DNA of 49,500 bases from Planctomycetia bacterium (GTDB taxonomy: Bacteria > Planctomycetota > Planctomycetia > Gemmatales > Gemmataceae). Positions 30,064 through 37,300 of this stretch are shown here, piece by piece. The translations under genes and the position numbers were made by a program. The DNA is taken from NCBI GenBank assembly GCA_005772955.1, contig SXID01000230.1:1-49500 (forward strand), read 5' to 3'. The notes under the pieces were generated by a model that searched no databases, was not told the DNA's origin, and worked only from the letters and a program-made list of their open reading frames with translations. The stretch's first letter is position 1. Each line of letters begins with the position of its first letter.

Positions 30064-32976
30064 ATGCCACGCTACCTCGTCGGAATCGATCTCGGGACCA
30101 CCAACATTGCGGTGGCGTATGTAGACACGGCCAGCAAAGCGGTCGGCGGGCCGAAGCTGAACACGTTCCACATTCCACAAGCCGTCGCGGCCAGTCAGGT
30201 ACAGGCGCTCGATCTGTTGCCATCGTTCCTGTACATTCCAGGACCGCACGACCTCGCGCCGGGCGCCATCGACCTTCCGTGGAAGAAATCGCCGCCGGAT
30301 ACGGCCGGGCTGTTCGCCAGGAACCACGGGGCGAAGGTGCCGGGCCGTCAAGTGTCCAGCGCGAAGTCGTGGCTGTGTCACCCGGGTGTGGACCGCACCG
30401 CGCCGCTGCTGCCGTGGGCCGGGCCGCCGGACGTGCCGCGACTGTCGCCTTTGGAAGTTTCAGCCCGATACCTCAAGCACATCGTTGAAGCGTGGAACGC
30501 TGCGCCGAACCGCAAGGACACGGACAAACTCGAAGACCAAACGGTGGTCGTCACGGTGCCCGCGTCGTTCGACGACGTGGCGCGGAACCTAACCGCCGAG
30601 GCCGCGAAGCAAGCCGGCTTGAAGAACGTAACTTTGCTCGAGGAACCGCAGGCGGCGTTCTATGCGTGGCTCGGAACGCATTCGCCGCAGGAAGCCGGGA
30701 TGCTCCGCCCGGGAATGCGGTGTCTCGTCGTGGACGTCGGCGGCGGCACATCCGACTTCAGCCTGATCCGGGCGGGCGAAGAGAAAGGCGAACTCACGTT
30801 CATTCGAGACGCAGTCGGCGATCACCTGTTGCTCGGCGGCGACAACATGGACCTCGCGCTCGCGAAGGCCGTCGAGACGAAACTCCCAGGTGGGCGTCTC
30901 GACGCGGCGCAGTTCGGGTCGCTCGTGCAGGCGTGTCGCGGGGCCAAGGAGGCGCTGCTCGCGGCCCCGCCGCCGCCGACCTACCCGGTCACGGTGATGG
31001 GCAAAGGGCGTTCTGTCGTGGGCGGCACGGTGTCGGTGAACATCACGCCGAAAGACGTGGCAACCTCGCTGTTCGACGGCTTCTTCCCACACACGCCCTT
31101 CGACGCGGAACCGACACACGGGGCGCGAACGGGCCTTCAAGAAATGGGCTTGCCCTACGTCTCGGACCCGGCAGTGAGCAAACACCTCGCCAGCTTCCTC
31201 CGTCAGCACTTGCACGACTTCGAGAAAGAGAACCCTACCGCTTCGACCGTTGTCGACGCCATCCTCTTCAACGGTGGCGTGTTCCAACCGGAAGTGCTGC
31301 GCGATCGCGTCATCGACGTGATGCGCCCGTGGTTCGACCAGAAGGAAAAGAAGTGGGAACCGCTGGTACTCACGAGTCCGTCACTCGATCTGGCGGTGGC
31401 GTGGGGCGCGGCGTACTTCGCGTGGCTGAAGCATTCCGGCGGGCGACGCATCGGTGGCGGCATCCCCAGGTCGTACTACGTCGCGGTGGAAACCGACACG
31501 CCGGGGCGCGGCGTTCACGCGCACAGCATCCCGGTGCTGTGCGTCGTCCCCAGACGCATGCAAGAGGGCGAAGAAGTCCACATGCCTTCGCCCATTCTGG
31601 AACTCGCGCTCGGCGAACCGGTGCTGTTCCCGCTGTACACCTCTACGGTTCGCGGCGACGACAAGCCCGGGCAGGTACTGCGCCTTCCCGAAGAATCGCT
31701 GATGCGGTTGCCTCCTCTCCATACGATCCTGCGCGGCGGGAAGAGAGCGGGGGCCAAGCGCGTCCCCGTTACGCTGGCGGCGAAGTGTACCGAAATCGGC
31801 ACGCTTGAGCTTTTCTGCGAGTCGAAGGAGGGGAACCGCTGGCGACTGGAGTTTAACGTCCGCGACGTGCTGCGCGAACCGACACAGGAAGACGAGGAAG
31901 AGGACGCACGTGGCGGCGTGACGGACGTGTTCCCCGAAGAGAAGGTGCAGGCCGCAGGCGCGCTGATCGCCGCTGTGTTTGGCGACGCGAAGGTGTCTGA
32001 CGAGCTGGAAGCGTCAGCGACGGGCAAGCAATCCGTCGCTGACGCTTCCAGCTCGTCAAAGGCAAGCGCGCCGACAACCTCGGACCTTCCCAAACTGCTC
32101 GAAGTCACGCTCGAATCGCCGCGAAGCGACTGGCCCACCGGGCTGTGCCGGCGGATGTGGGAGTTCCTCGAATCGCACGCGCCCGGGCGCGCAAAGTCGC
32201 CGGGCCACCTATCGCGCTGGTACAACTTGACGGGCTACGTGCTGCGACCCGGTTTCGGCGACCCCGTGGATCGCTACCGCGTTGAGGCGCTCTGGAAAAT
32301 GATCACCGCCGCCGCGAGCGGACAGGCGACGAGCGGCCCGAAGAAGGTCGTCGTTCCCGAAGGCGGCGCGGATTACTGGATCATGTGGCGCCGCGTCAGC
32401 GGTGGGCTGAACGCGGCGCTTCAACAGGCGCTGTTCTCCAGGTTGAAGCCGACGTTGCTCCCGGTGAAGGGCAAAGCTTTTTCGCGCCCGCCCGCGAACG
32501 AATACGCGGAGATGTGGCGCGCCGCCGCGAGCCTGGAGCGACTCGACGCGAAGACCCGCGAGACGCTCGGCGCGACCGTGCTGCGCGACAGCAAGAAGTC
32601 GCCCGTGCCCACTTACGCGTTCTGGGCGCTGACGCGATTCGGCGCTCGCGTGCAGTTCTACGGCCCGCTCAACTCCGTCGTTCACCCGGAGATCGTGGAA
32701 CAGTGGATCGAGGAACTTCTCCCCTTCCAGCCAGCTAACGACAGCGAACGCAACGGCTGGTTGTTCTGTCTGTCGCAACTCGCGCGTCAAAGCGGTCTGC
32801 GTGCGGTGGACATCAGTGATTCGACGCGCAACCGCGTGCTGGGCGTGCTGCGGTCGCATCCATGCCCCGGTGCGTGGAAGCGGATGGTGGAGGAGGTCGT
32901 CGCGGCCGAAGGCGAAGAAGCGTCGCGCTTGTTCGGCGAGAGCCTGCCGATCGGGTTACGATTGTCGGGGGGGTAA
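30064..32976 (+). CDS. Hsp70-family protein with long C-terminal domain
   Basis: 970 residues, against about 640 for DnaK. The ATPase domain is recognisable from VGIDLGTTNIAVAYVD (phosphate 1), TVPASFDDVARN, LLEEPQAAFYAWLG and CLVVDVGGGTSDFSL (phosphate 2, about 219-233), plus LGGDNMDLAL and FNGGVFQPEV. No canonical substrate-binding beta domain is evident. The C-terminal 300 residues (RRMWEFLESHAPGRAKSPGHLSRWYNLTGYVLRPGFGD) resemble the DUF3731 region found in long bacterial Hsp70 homologues. A palindromic element (31998-32058) is read in frame as about 645-665. It diverges from the mfnF-like gene and ends just before another palindromic element. Client and partner unknown; it is not the housekeeping DnaK. 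Confidence 0.85.
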   Translation: MPRYLVGIDLGTTNIAVAYVDTASKAVGGPKLNTFHIPQAVAASQVQALDLLPSFLYIPGPHDLAPGAIDLPWKKSPPDTAGLFARNHGAKVPGRQVSSAKSWLCHPGVDRTAPLLPWAGPPDVPRLSPLEVSARYLKHIVEAWNAAPNRKDTDKLEDQTVVVTVPASFDDVARNLTAEAAKQAGLKNVTLLEEPQAAFYAWLGTHSPQEAGMLRPGMRCLVVDVGGGTSDFSLIRAGEEKGELTFIRDAVGDHLLLGGDNMDLALAKAVETKLPGGRLDAAQFGSLVQACRGAKEALLAAPPPPTYPVTVMGKGRSVVGGTVSVNITPKDVATSLFDGFFPHTPFDAEPTHGARTGLQEMGLPYVSDPAVSKHLASFLRQHLHDFEKENPTASTVVDAILFNGGVFQPEVLRDRVIDVMRPWFDQKEKKWEPLVLTSPSLDLAVAWGAAYFAWLKHSGGRRIGGGIPRSYYVAVETDTPGRGVHAHSIPVLCVVPRRMQEGEEVHMPSPILELALGEPVLFPLYTSTVRGDDKPGQVLRLPEESLMRLPPLHTILRGGKRAGAKRVPVTLAAKCTEIGTLELFCESKEGNRWRLEFNVRDVLREPTQEDEEEDARGGVTDVFPEEKVQAAGALIAAVFGDAKVSDELEASATGKQSVADASSSSKASAPTTSDLPKLLEVTLESPRSDWPTGLCRRMWEFLESHAPGRAKSPGHLSRWYNLTGYVLRPGFGDPVDRYRVEALWKMITAAASGQATSGPKKVVVPEGGADYWIMWRRVSGGLNAALQQALFSRLKPTLLPVKGKAFSRPPANEYAEMWRAAASLERLDAKTRETLGATVLRDSKKSPVPTYAFWALTRFGARVQFYGPLNSVVHPEIVEQWIEELLPFQPANDSERNGWLFCLSQLARQSGLRAVDISDSTRNRVLGVLRSHPCPGAWKRMVEEVVAAEGEEASRLFGESLPIGLRLSGG
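31998..32058. repeat. Palindromic element (GAGCTGGAAGCGTCAGCGAC family) inside the hsp70-like gene
   Basis: Perfect 26-base arms (31998-32023 and 32033-32058) flank a 9-base loop. It encodes part of a Ser/Ala-rich linker (ELEASATGKQSVADASSSS) between two domains. The same words recur, as far as I remember, in Gemmata genomes; not searched. Confidence 0.88.
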
Positions 32977-32981
32977 GAATC

Positions 32982-33082
32982 AACCTCTCCCCCAACCCCT
33001 CCCCCAACCCCTCCCCTAAGAAGGGAAGGAGAGAATCCCGCTCCCCCCTCCCTGTCTTAGGGGAGGGTGTTGGGGAGAGGTT
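32982..33082. repeat. Palindromic element (CCTCTCCCCCCAACCCC family) after the hsp70-like gene
   Basis: The left arm (32982-33031) carries an extra internal duplication of CCCAACCCCTCC; the right arm (33041-33082) mirrors it. It starts six bases after the stop codon and can act as a terminator hairpin between convergent genes. Bases 33083-33163 hold nothing recognised. Confidence 0.85.
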
Positions 33083-33163
33083 CTTCGGAACATTGCCAGG
33101 CTCACGCTAACGCGGTCACGGTGGCAGTGACCTGCACCGCGATCGGTTGCATGTTCGGCATAT

Positions 33164-33766
33164 TCAGCCCTCCGGTTGGTTCGATGATACCGCGCGGCCG
33201 TCGCGAACGCTTGCCCACTCGTCGCGCAGCAGCGAGTACATTCGCACGTCCTCGAAGTTTCCGCGGCGCAACAGCGACTTGCGCAACACCCCTTCGTGAC
33301 GGAACCCGAGCTTCGTCAGCACGCGCTCGCTCGCGGTGTTGCCCTCGATGACGCGAGCCTGCATCCGTTTCGGGACGTACTTCACGAACACGAAGTTCAG
33401 CACCGCGTGGCACGCTTCGACGACGTAACCCATCCCCCAAAACGGCTCCGCGATCCAGTAGCCGAGTTCCATCGTTAAGTGCTGCTGCGCGGCCCAGAAG
33501 CACCCGCACGCACCGATCGGGCGCTGGTCCGGTGTGACCGTGATCGCGTACGGTTCGGCCATGCCTTCGAGGTAGCGCAGCACGGCATAGTCGCGGATGA
33601 ACAGCATCGTGTCCGCGATGGTCTGGTGTGCCTCCCAGAGCGTGTAGCGGGTGACGTTCGGGTTGCGTGCGTGCTCGAAGAGCGGTTGCGCGTCGTCGTC
33701 GGTGAACGCCCTGAGCGTGAGCCGTTCGGTGGTGAGCGTGGGTGGGCGCCAGAGGTGCGGCTTCAT
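33164..33766 (-). CDS. GNAT acetyltransferase, RimJ/RimL type
   Basis: 200 residues, cytoplasmic. The start, LTTERLTLRAFTDDDAQPLFEHARN, is the classic RimJ/RimL-type GNAT opening. ELGYWIAEPFWGMGYVVEACHAVLNFVF spans the acetyl-CoA-binding helix (normally RxxGxG; here FWGMGYVVEA). The end, VIEGNTASERVLTKLGFRHEGVLRKSL, is the usual C-terminal signature. Such enzymes acetylate protein N-termini or small molecules; the target is unknown. ATG 33766 overlaps the upstream sugar-kinase stop by four bases, so it is the last gene of a coupled minus-strand cluster. It lies downstream of the AtuA/enoyl-CoA hydratase genes. Confidence 0.88.
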   Translation of the reverse strand: MKPHLWRPPTLTTERLTLRAFTDDDAQPLFEHARNPNVTRYTLWEAHQTIADTMLFIRDYAVLRYLEGMAEPYAITVTPDQRPIGACGCFWAAQQHLTMELGYWIAEPFWGMGYVVEACHAVLNFVFVKYVPKRMQARVIEGNTASERVLTKLGFRHEGVLRKSLLRRGNFEDVRMYSLLRDEWASVRDGRAVSSNQPEG

Positions 33767-34680
33767 GACTTCAACCCCGCGGCGCGCGCCACTTCGGCGC
33801 GGTCGATGCGGGGCGTGCCGCCGAGTTGTTCGCACACGCGGGCCGCGTAGTGATTGGCGAAGCGTGCGCACTCGCGCAGCGGGCGCCCTTCGAGGTGCAG
33901 ACACACCATCGCCGCGGTGAACGCATCGCCCGCGCCCACCGTGTCCACCGCGTTCGCGGCCACGCCGGGTTCGTGGAACGTTTCACCGAACGCGAATACG
34001 TCACACCCATCCCCGCCGTGCGTCCACATCGCGCACCGCTGTTCCGGCGTCGTCAGGCAGACGAGACTCTGGACGAACGCGTAGAGGTCTTCCGTCGGAA
34101 GGCCAAGAATCGCGGCCAAACGCGGCGCCTCGTCCGTGTTCAACTTCACCCACTCCGCACGCGCGAGACTTGGGCGAAGCGAGCCGGTCGCGAATTGAGT
34201 TTGCCGGAGGTTGATGTCGAACACCCGCCACGGTGCGAATTCTCCTTCGTGTAGATGCGCGTGCAGGAAGGCCTGAACGGTATTCCATCCGCCTTCAGCC
34301 CTCTGGCCGAGTGACCCATAGCAAACGCAACGGCAGCGACGTGCCAGGTCGTGTGTCGGCTCATCCCACGCGATGTGATCCCACGCGACGTTCTCGGTGA
34401 TCGTGTACGTCGGCACCGCGTTCGCTTCGAGCGTGACTTGCACGGTGCCGGTCGGGTGTTCCTCATCGGTCTGGATGTACTCGTCCGAGAGGCCGAGTTC
34501 GCGAACGCGGTCGCGCAGCTCGCGGCCGAGGTCGTCGTTGCCGACGCGCGACACGATTACTGATGGGTGGCCGAGTTGGTGACAGTGGAATGCGAAGTTG
34601 AACGGCGCGCCCCCCGCGACCTTGCGGCCGTCCTGGTACACGTCCCAGAGCACTTCACCGATGCCGACGAAAGGGTTCAT
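33763..34680 (-). CDS. PfkB-family sugar kinase (fructokinase-like)
   Basis: 305 residues, cytoplasmic. The N-terminus, GIGEVLWDVYQDGRKVAGGAPFNFA, is the fructokinase-type substrate-binding segment. FDINLRQTQF is the second landmark. VDTVGAGDAFTAAM carries the anion hole and catalytic Asp (GAGD). It would phosphorylate fructose or a related sugar with ATP. Its ATG (34680) overlaps the end of the upstream enoyl-CoA hydratase gene by four bases, and its end overlaps the acetyltransferase start by four bases. The link of a sugar kinase with acyl-CoA enzymes in one transcript has no obvious pathway reason. Confidence 0.9.
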   Translation of the reverse strand: MNPFVGIGEVLWDVYQDGRKVAGGAPFNFAFHCHQLGHPSVIVSRVGNDDLGRELRDRVRELGLSDEYIQTDEEHPTGTVQVTLEANAVPTYTITENVAWDHIAWDEPTHDLARRCRCVCYGSLGQRAEGGWNTVQAFLHAHLHEGEFAPWRVFDINLRQTQFATGSLRPSLARAEWVKLNTDEAPRLAAILGLPTEDLYAFVQSLVCLTTPEQRCAMWTHGGDGCDVFAFGETFHEPGVAANAVDTVGAGDAFTAAMVCLHLEGRPLRECARFANHYAARVCEQLGGTPRIDRAEVARAAGLKS

Positions 34681-35462
34681 AGCTCACCCGCGGGAATCCA
34701 CGGGGCCTGCCGCTTCTCGAAGAACGCGGTCAGCCCGGCGCGGCACTCGTCGGTCAGGCGCGGCGCGGCGCTCGCCTTCGCGAGTTCTTCTACCCCTACG
34801 CCCTGACGCGAGCAGCCGCGCAGAAGTTCCTTCGTGGTTGCGAGCGACTTTGGGCCGCCCTCCGCGAGCGACTTCGCCCACGCGTGCGCGGTTTCGGCGA
34901 GGTTCTCCGCCGATGTGACCTGATTCACAAGCCCCATGCGAAGCGCGGCCAACCCGTCGATGAGTTCGCCGGTGAGGAGCAGCCATCGCGCGGTGCGCTC
35001 GCCGACGTGCCGCAACAAGTGCGGCATCACCATCGCCGCGACCAAACCTCGTCGGACCTCGGGGTAACCGAACTTCGCATCGGGCACGCTCACCGCGAGG
35101 TCGCACACGGTAACAAGGCCGGCGCCACCGGCGACCGCGGCGCCGTTCACGGCCGCGATCGTCGGCTTCGGCAGCGTGTAGATGAGTTCGTACAGCGCTG
35201 AGAGCCGGGACGCGTCGTCCCAAACTTTGTCGCTGTCGGGTCCGAGGGTGTTGCGAAGTTCGTCGAGGTCCATGCCAGCACAGAACGCGGGTCCGGTGCC
35301 GGTGAGGATCACGCACCGCGCCGCGGGGTCATTCGCGGCGCGAAGGAAGGCGTCCGTCAGTTCGGCGATGAGCGCACGCGAGAGCGCGTTCCGCTTCTCG
35401 GGCCGGTTAATCGTGATGACCGCGGCCGGTGAACGCACGGTGTATTGCACGATGTCAGACAT
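34677..35462 (-). CDS. Enoyl-CoA hydratase/isomerase family protein
   Basis: 261 residues from ATG 35462 (GTG 35474 is also possible). It is a crotonase-fold enzyme acting on acyl-CoA thioesters. ITINRPEKRNALS, GTGPAFCAGMDL (oxyanion hole), KPTIAAVNGAAVAGGAGLVTVCDLAVS, KFGYPEVRRGLVAAM and GLVNQV are typical. A glutamate stands at the YPEVRRG position. The reaction could be hydration in fatty-acid, branched-chain amino-acid or terpene breakdown; the neighbouring AtuA-like genes point to the last two. The end overlaps the sugar kinase start by four bases, and the start overlaps the AtuA C-terminal-like gene (stop at 35455). Confidence 0.9.
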   Translation of the reverse strand: MSDIVQYTVRSPAAVITINRPEKRNALSRALIAELTDAFLRAANDPAARCVILTGTGPAFCAGMDLDELRNTLGPDSDKVWDDASRLSALYELIYTLPKPTIAAVNGAAVAGGAGLVTVCDLAVSVPDAKFGYPEVRRGLVAAMVMPHLLRHVGERTARWLLLTGELIDGLAALRMGLVNQVTSAENLAETAHAWAKSLAEGGPKSLATTKELLRGCSRQGVGVEELAKASAAPRLTDECRAGLTAFFEKRQAPWIPAGEL

Positions 35463-35802
35463 GATTTCGCTCACTCAACAGTTTCGTCGGAACCCCGACC
35501 ACCATCCGTAGCAACGCCAGTGCCAGTGTCTTGCCTTGCGTGTCGGTGCGCAACGAGCGGCTCGCGCCACCGGCAAGCGCGTCGTACAGCATGAAGTTGA
35601 ACGCCCGCACGTTGGGTGCCTCGAAGCGTACGACGCACGCAGCCGCAAGCGGCAAGAAGTACGCCGCCACGACTTCCGCTGTGAGGTGTTCGCGCAGCCA
35701 AAGGTAACCTTCGTCGGTGTACGCGATGATCGCGACGTTCGCGTGATTGCCCTTATCGCCGCTGCGCCCGTGCGCGATCTGAGAGAGCGGAACGTTCGCC
35801 AT
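35455..35802 (-). CDS. AtuA C-terminal-like small protein
   Basis: 115 residues. The start, MANVPLSQIAHGRSGDKGNHANVAIIAY, with the conserved SGDKGN, and the end, LRMVVGVPTKLL, match the ferredoxin-like C-terminal module of the acyclic terpene utilisation protein AtuA family. Here it is a separate gene directly after the DUF1446/AtuA N-terminal protein. Its ATG (35802) shares one base with that gene's stop (TGATG), implying translational coupling and likely complex formation. No catalytic residues are known. It overlaps the enoyl-CoA hydratase start downstream. Confidence 0.82.
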   Translation of the reverse strand: MANVPLSQIAHGRSGDKGNHANVAIIAYTDEGYLWLREHLTAEVVAAYFLPLAAACVVRFEAPNVRAFNFMLYDALAGGASRSLRTDTQGKTLALALLRMVVGVPTKLLSERNHV

Positions 35803-37160
35803 CACACGACCTCCACAACGGGCGTCACGGCTGACTTCGCAATGAGCGCCGGCCAGTACGCGAACACCTCGCGCACCGGCGGGCGACCCACGGTGTAGCC
35901 CGTTGTGCCGGGGAAACCGCTCGTTACGAGGGGCGCGAACTCTTTCGTGAACCGCTCGACGGCGGCCTTTCGCGGATCGCGCACCGCGACACGCAGCACC
36001 ACCTCCGGCGGGTCGCCTTCACCCTTCACGACGCCCGGCACGCAGTCGCCCGCGCCGAGCGCTTCGACGTAACTGTGCGCGTAGGTGAACCCGGCTTGCT
36101 CTAGCTTCTCCAAGAGGATCGCACCGGAACGCCGCGCCTTCTGTGCGGCGTTCGGACCGGCGATCACCAGCGTGCCCGCGGACATGAACCCGTCGCGGTA
36201 CGCGATCGACACCTTGTAAGTGTCGGTGATGCCGTTCGCGGTGCCGCCGGTCACAGACACCACGTTCGCGCTCTGTTGCGAGAGCTTCACCGTGGTGAAG
36301 TCCGCAGTCACGTCGGGCGTGAAGTAGCGCGCCGGGTCCGCGACCTCGTAGAGCAACTGTTCGGCTACCGTTTCGAGGTTCACCGCGCCGCCGGTTCCGG
36401 CCGGCTTCGAGATGGTGAATGTGCCGTCTTCGCTCATCTCTGCGATCGGGTAGCCGACGTTCTCCAGGTGCGTGGAGTCGTCCGCGTTGATCCACAATCC
36501 GCCGGTGGCTTGCGCGCCACACTCGATGAGGTGACCCGCGACCGTACCCGCCGCGATGCGGTCCAAATCTGTCGTGCCGAAGCCCCAACCGAACTCGTGC
36601 GCCGCGGGGCCAACCGTGAGCGACGCGTCCGCCACTCGCCCGGTAATCACGATGTCCGCGCCCAACTTGAGCGCCTCCGCGATCGGCTTCGCGCCGAGGT
36701 AGGCATTCGCGCTCACCACCTTGTCGCGAATCGCGGTGAGTGGTGCGCCGGTGTCGAGGTGGTTGAACGGGTTCCCATTCGCGAGTAACTCGTCGAGACG
36801 CGGGAGGAGATCGTCGCCGCTCACGACCGCGACGCGTTTCTCCGCGAGACCGGCTGCTGCGAGGACTTGCTTCGCCTGAATCGCGCACGCTCGCGGGTTC
36901 ATGCCGCCCGCGTTGGTGACGATCTTCAGTCGCGGTTGCGCCTTCAGCGTCGGCGCGAGGCGAGTGAGAACGTCGATGAAGTCCGTGGCGAACCCGGCCT
37001 TCGCGTCCTTCGCCTTCTGTACGGCGAGAATGGACATCGTCAGTTCGGCGAGATATTCGAGCGTGAGGTAATCGAGCTGCCCGGTTTCCGCGAGGCGCAC
37101 AGGGGCATCGAGGTTGTCGCCCCAGAATCCGCACCCGTTACCAATGCGCACTCGCTTCAT
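35802..37160 (-). CDS. AtuA-like protein (DUF1446), N-terminal domain only
   Basis: 452 residues. RIGNGCGFWGDNLDAPVRLAETGQLDYLTLEYLAELTMSI is the start of the DUF1446/AtuA family, followed by IVTNAGGMNPRACA, VSANAYLGAKPIAEAL, DIVITGRVADASLTVGP and THLENVGYPIAEM. In Pseudomonas, AtuA belongs to the acyclic terpene (citronellol/geraniol) and leucine catabolism cluster; its reaction is uncertain. The family is often split as here. ATG 37160 (GTG 37169 is an alternative) follows no strong ribosome-binding site. It heads a tightly coupled minus-strand cluster with the small partner, the enoyl-CoA hydratase, the sugar kinase and the acetyltransferase, so the promoter should lie in 37161-37300. Confidence 0.86.
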   Translation of the reverse strand: MKRVRIGNGCGFWGDNLDAPVRLAETGQLDYLTLEYLAELTMSILAVQKAKDAKAGFATDFIDVLTRLAPTLKAQPRLKIVTNAGGMNPRACAIQAKQVLAAAGLAEKRVAVVSGDDLLPRLDELLANGNPFNHLDTGAPLTAIRDKVVSANAYLGAKPIAEALKLGADIVITGRVADASLTVGPAAHEFGWGFGTTDLDRIAAGTVAGHLIECGAQATGGLWINADDSTHLENVGYPIAEMSEDGTFTISKPAGTGGAVNLETVAEQLLYEVADPARYFTPDVTADFTTVKLSQQSANVVSVTGGTANGITDTYKVSIAYRDGFMSAGTLVIAGPNAAQKARRSGAILLEKLEQAGFTYAHSYVEALGAGDCVPGVVKGEGDPPEVVLRVAVRDPRKAAVERFTKEFAPLVTSGFPGTTGYTVGRPPVREVFAYWPALIAKSAVTPVVEVV

Positions 37161-37300
37161 CAAGTTCACCGAAGAGGAAGTGATGCGGACATTCTAGCCG
37201 TTGCGCTGATCGCGAACACCTGCACGCAACCGACATGCACGCGAACCTCGCGACGGATATGATCTCTCTTCAACTACCTTCACCCAAACCGCCAACGCTT

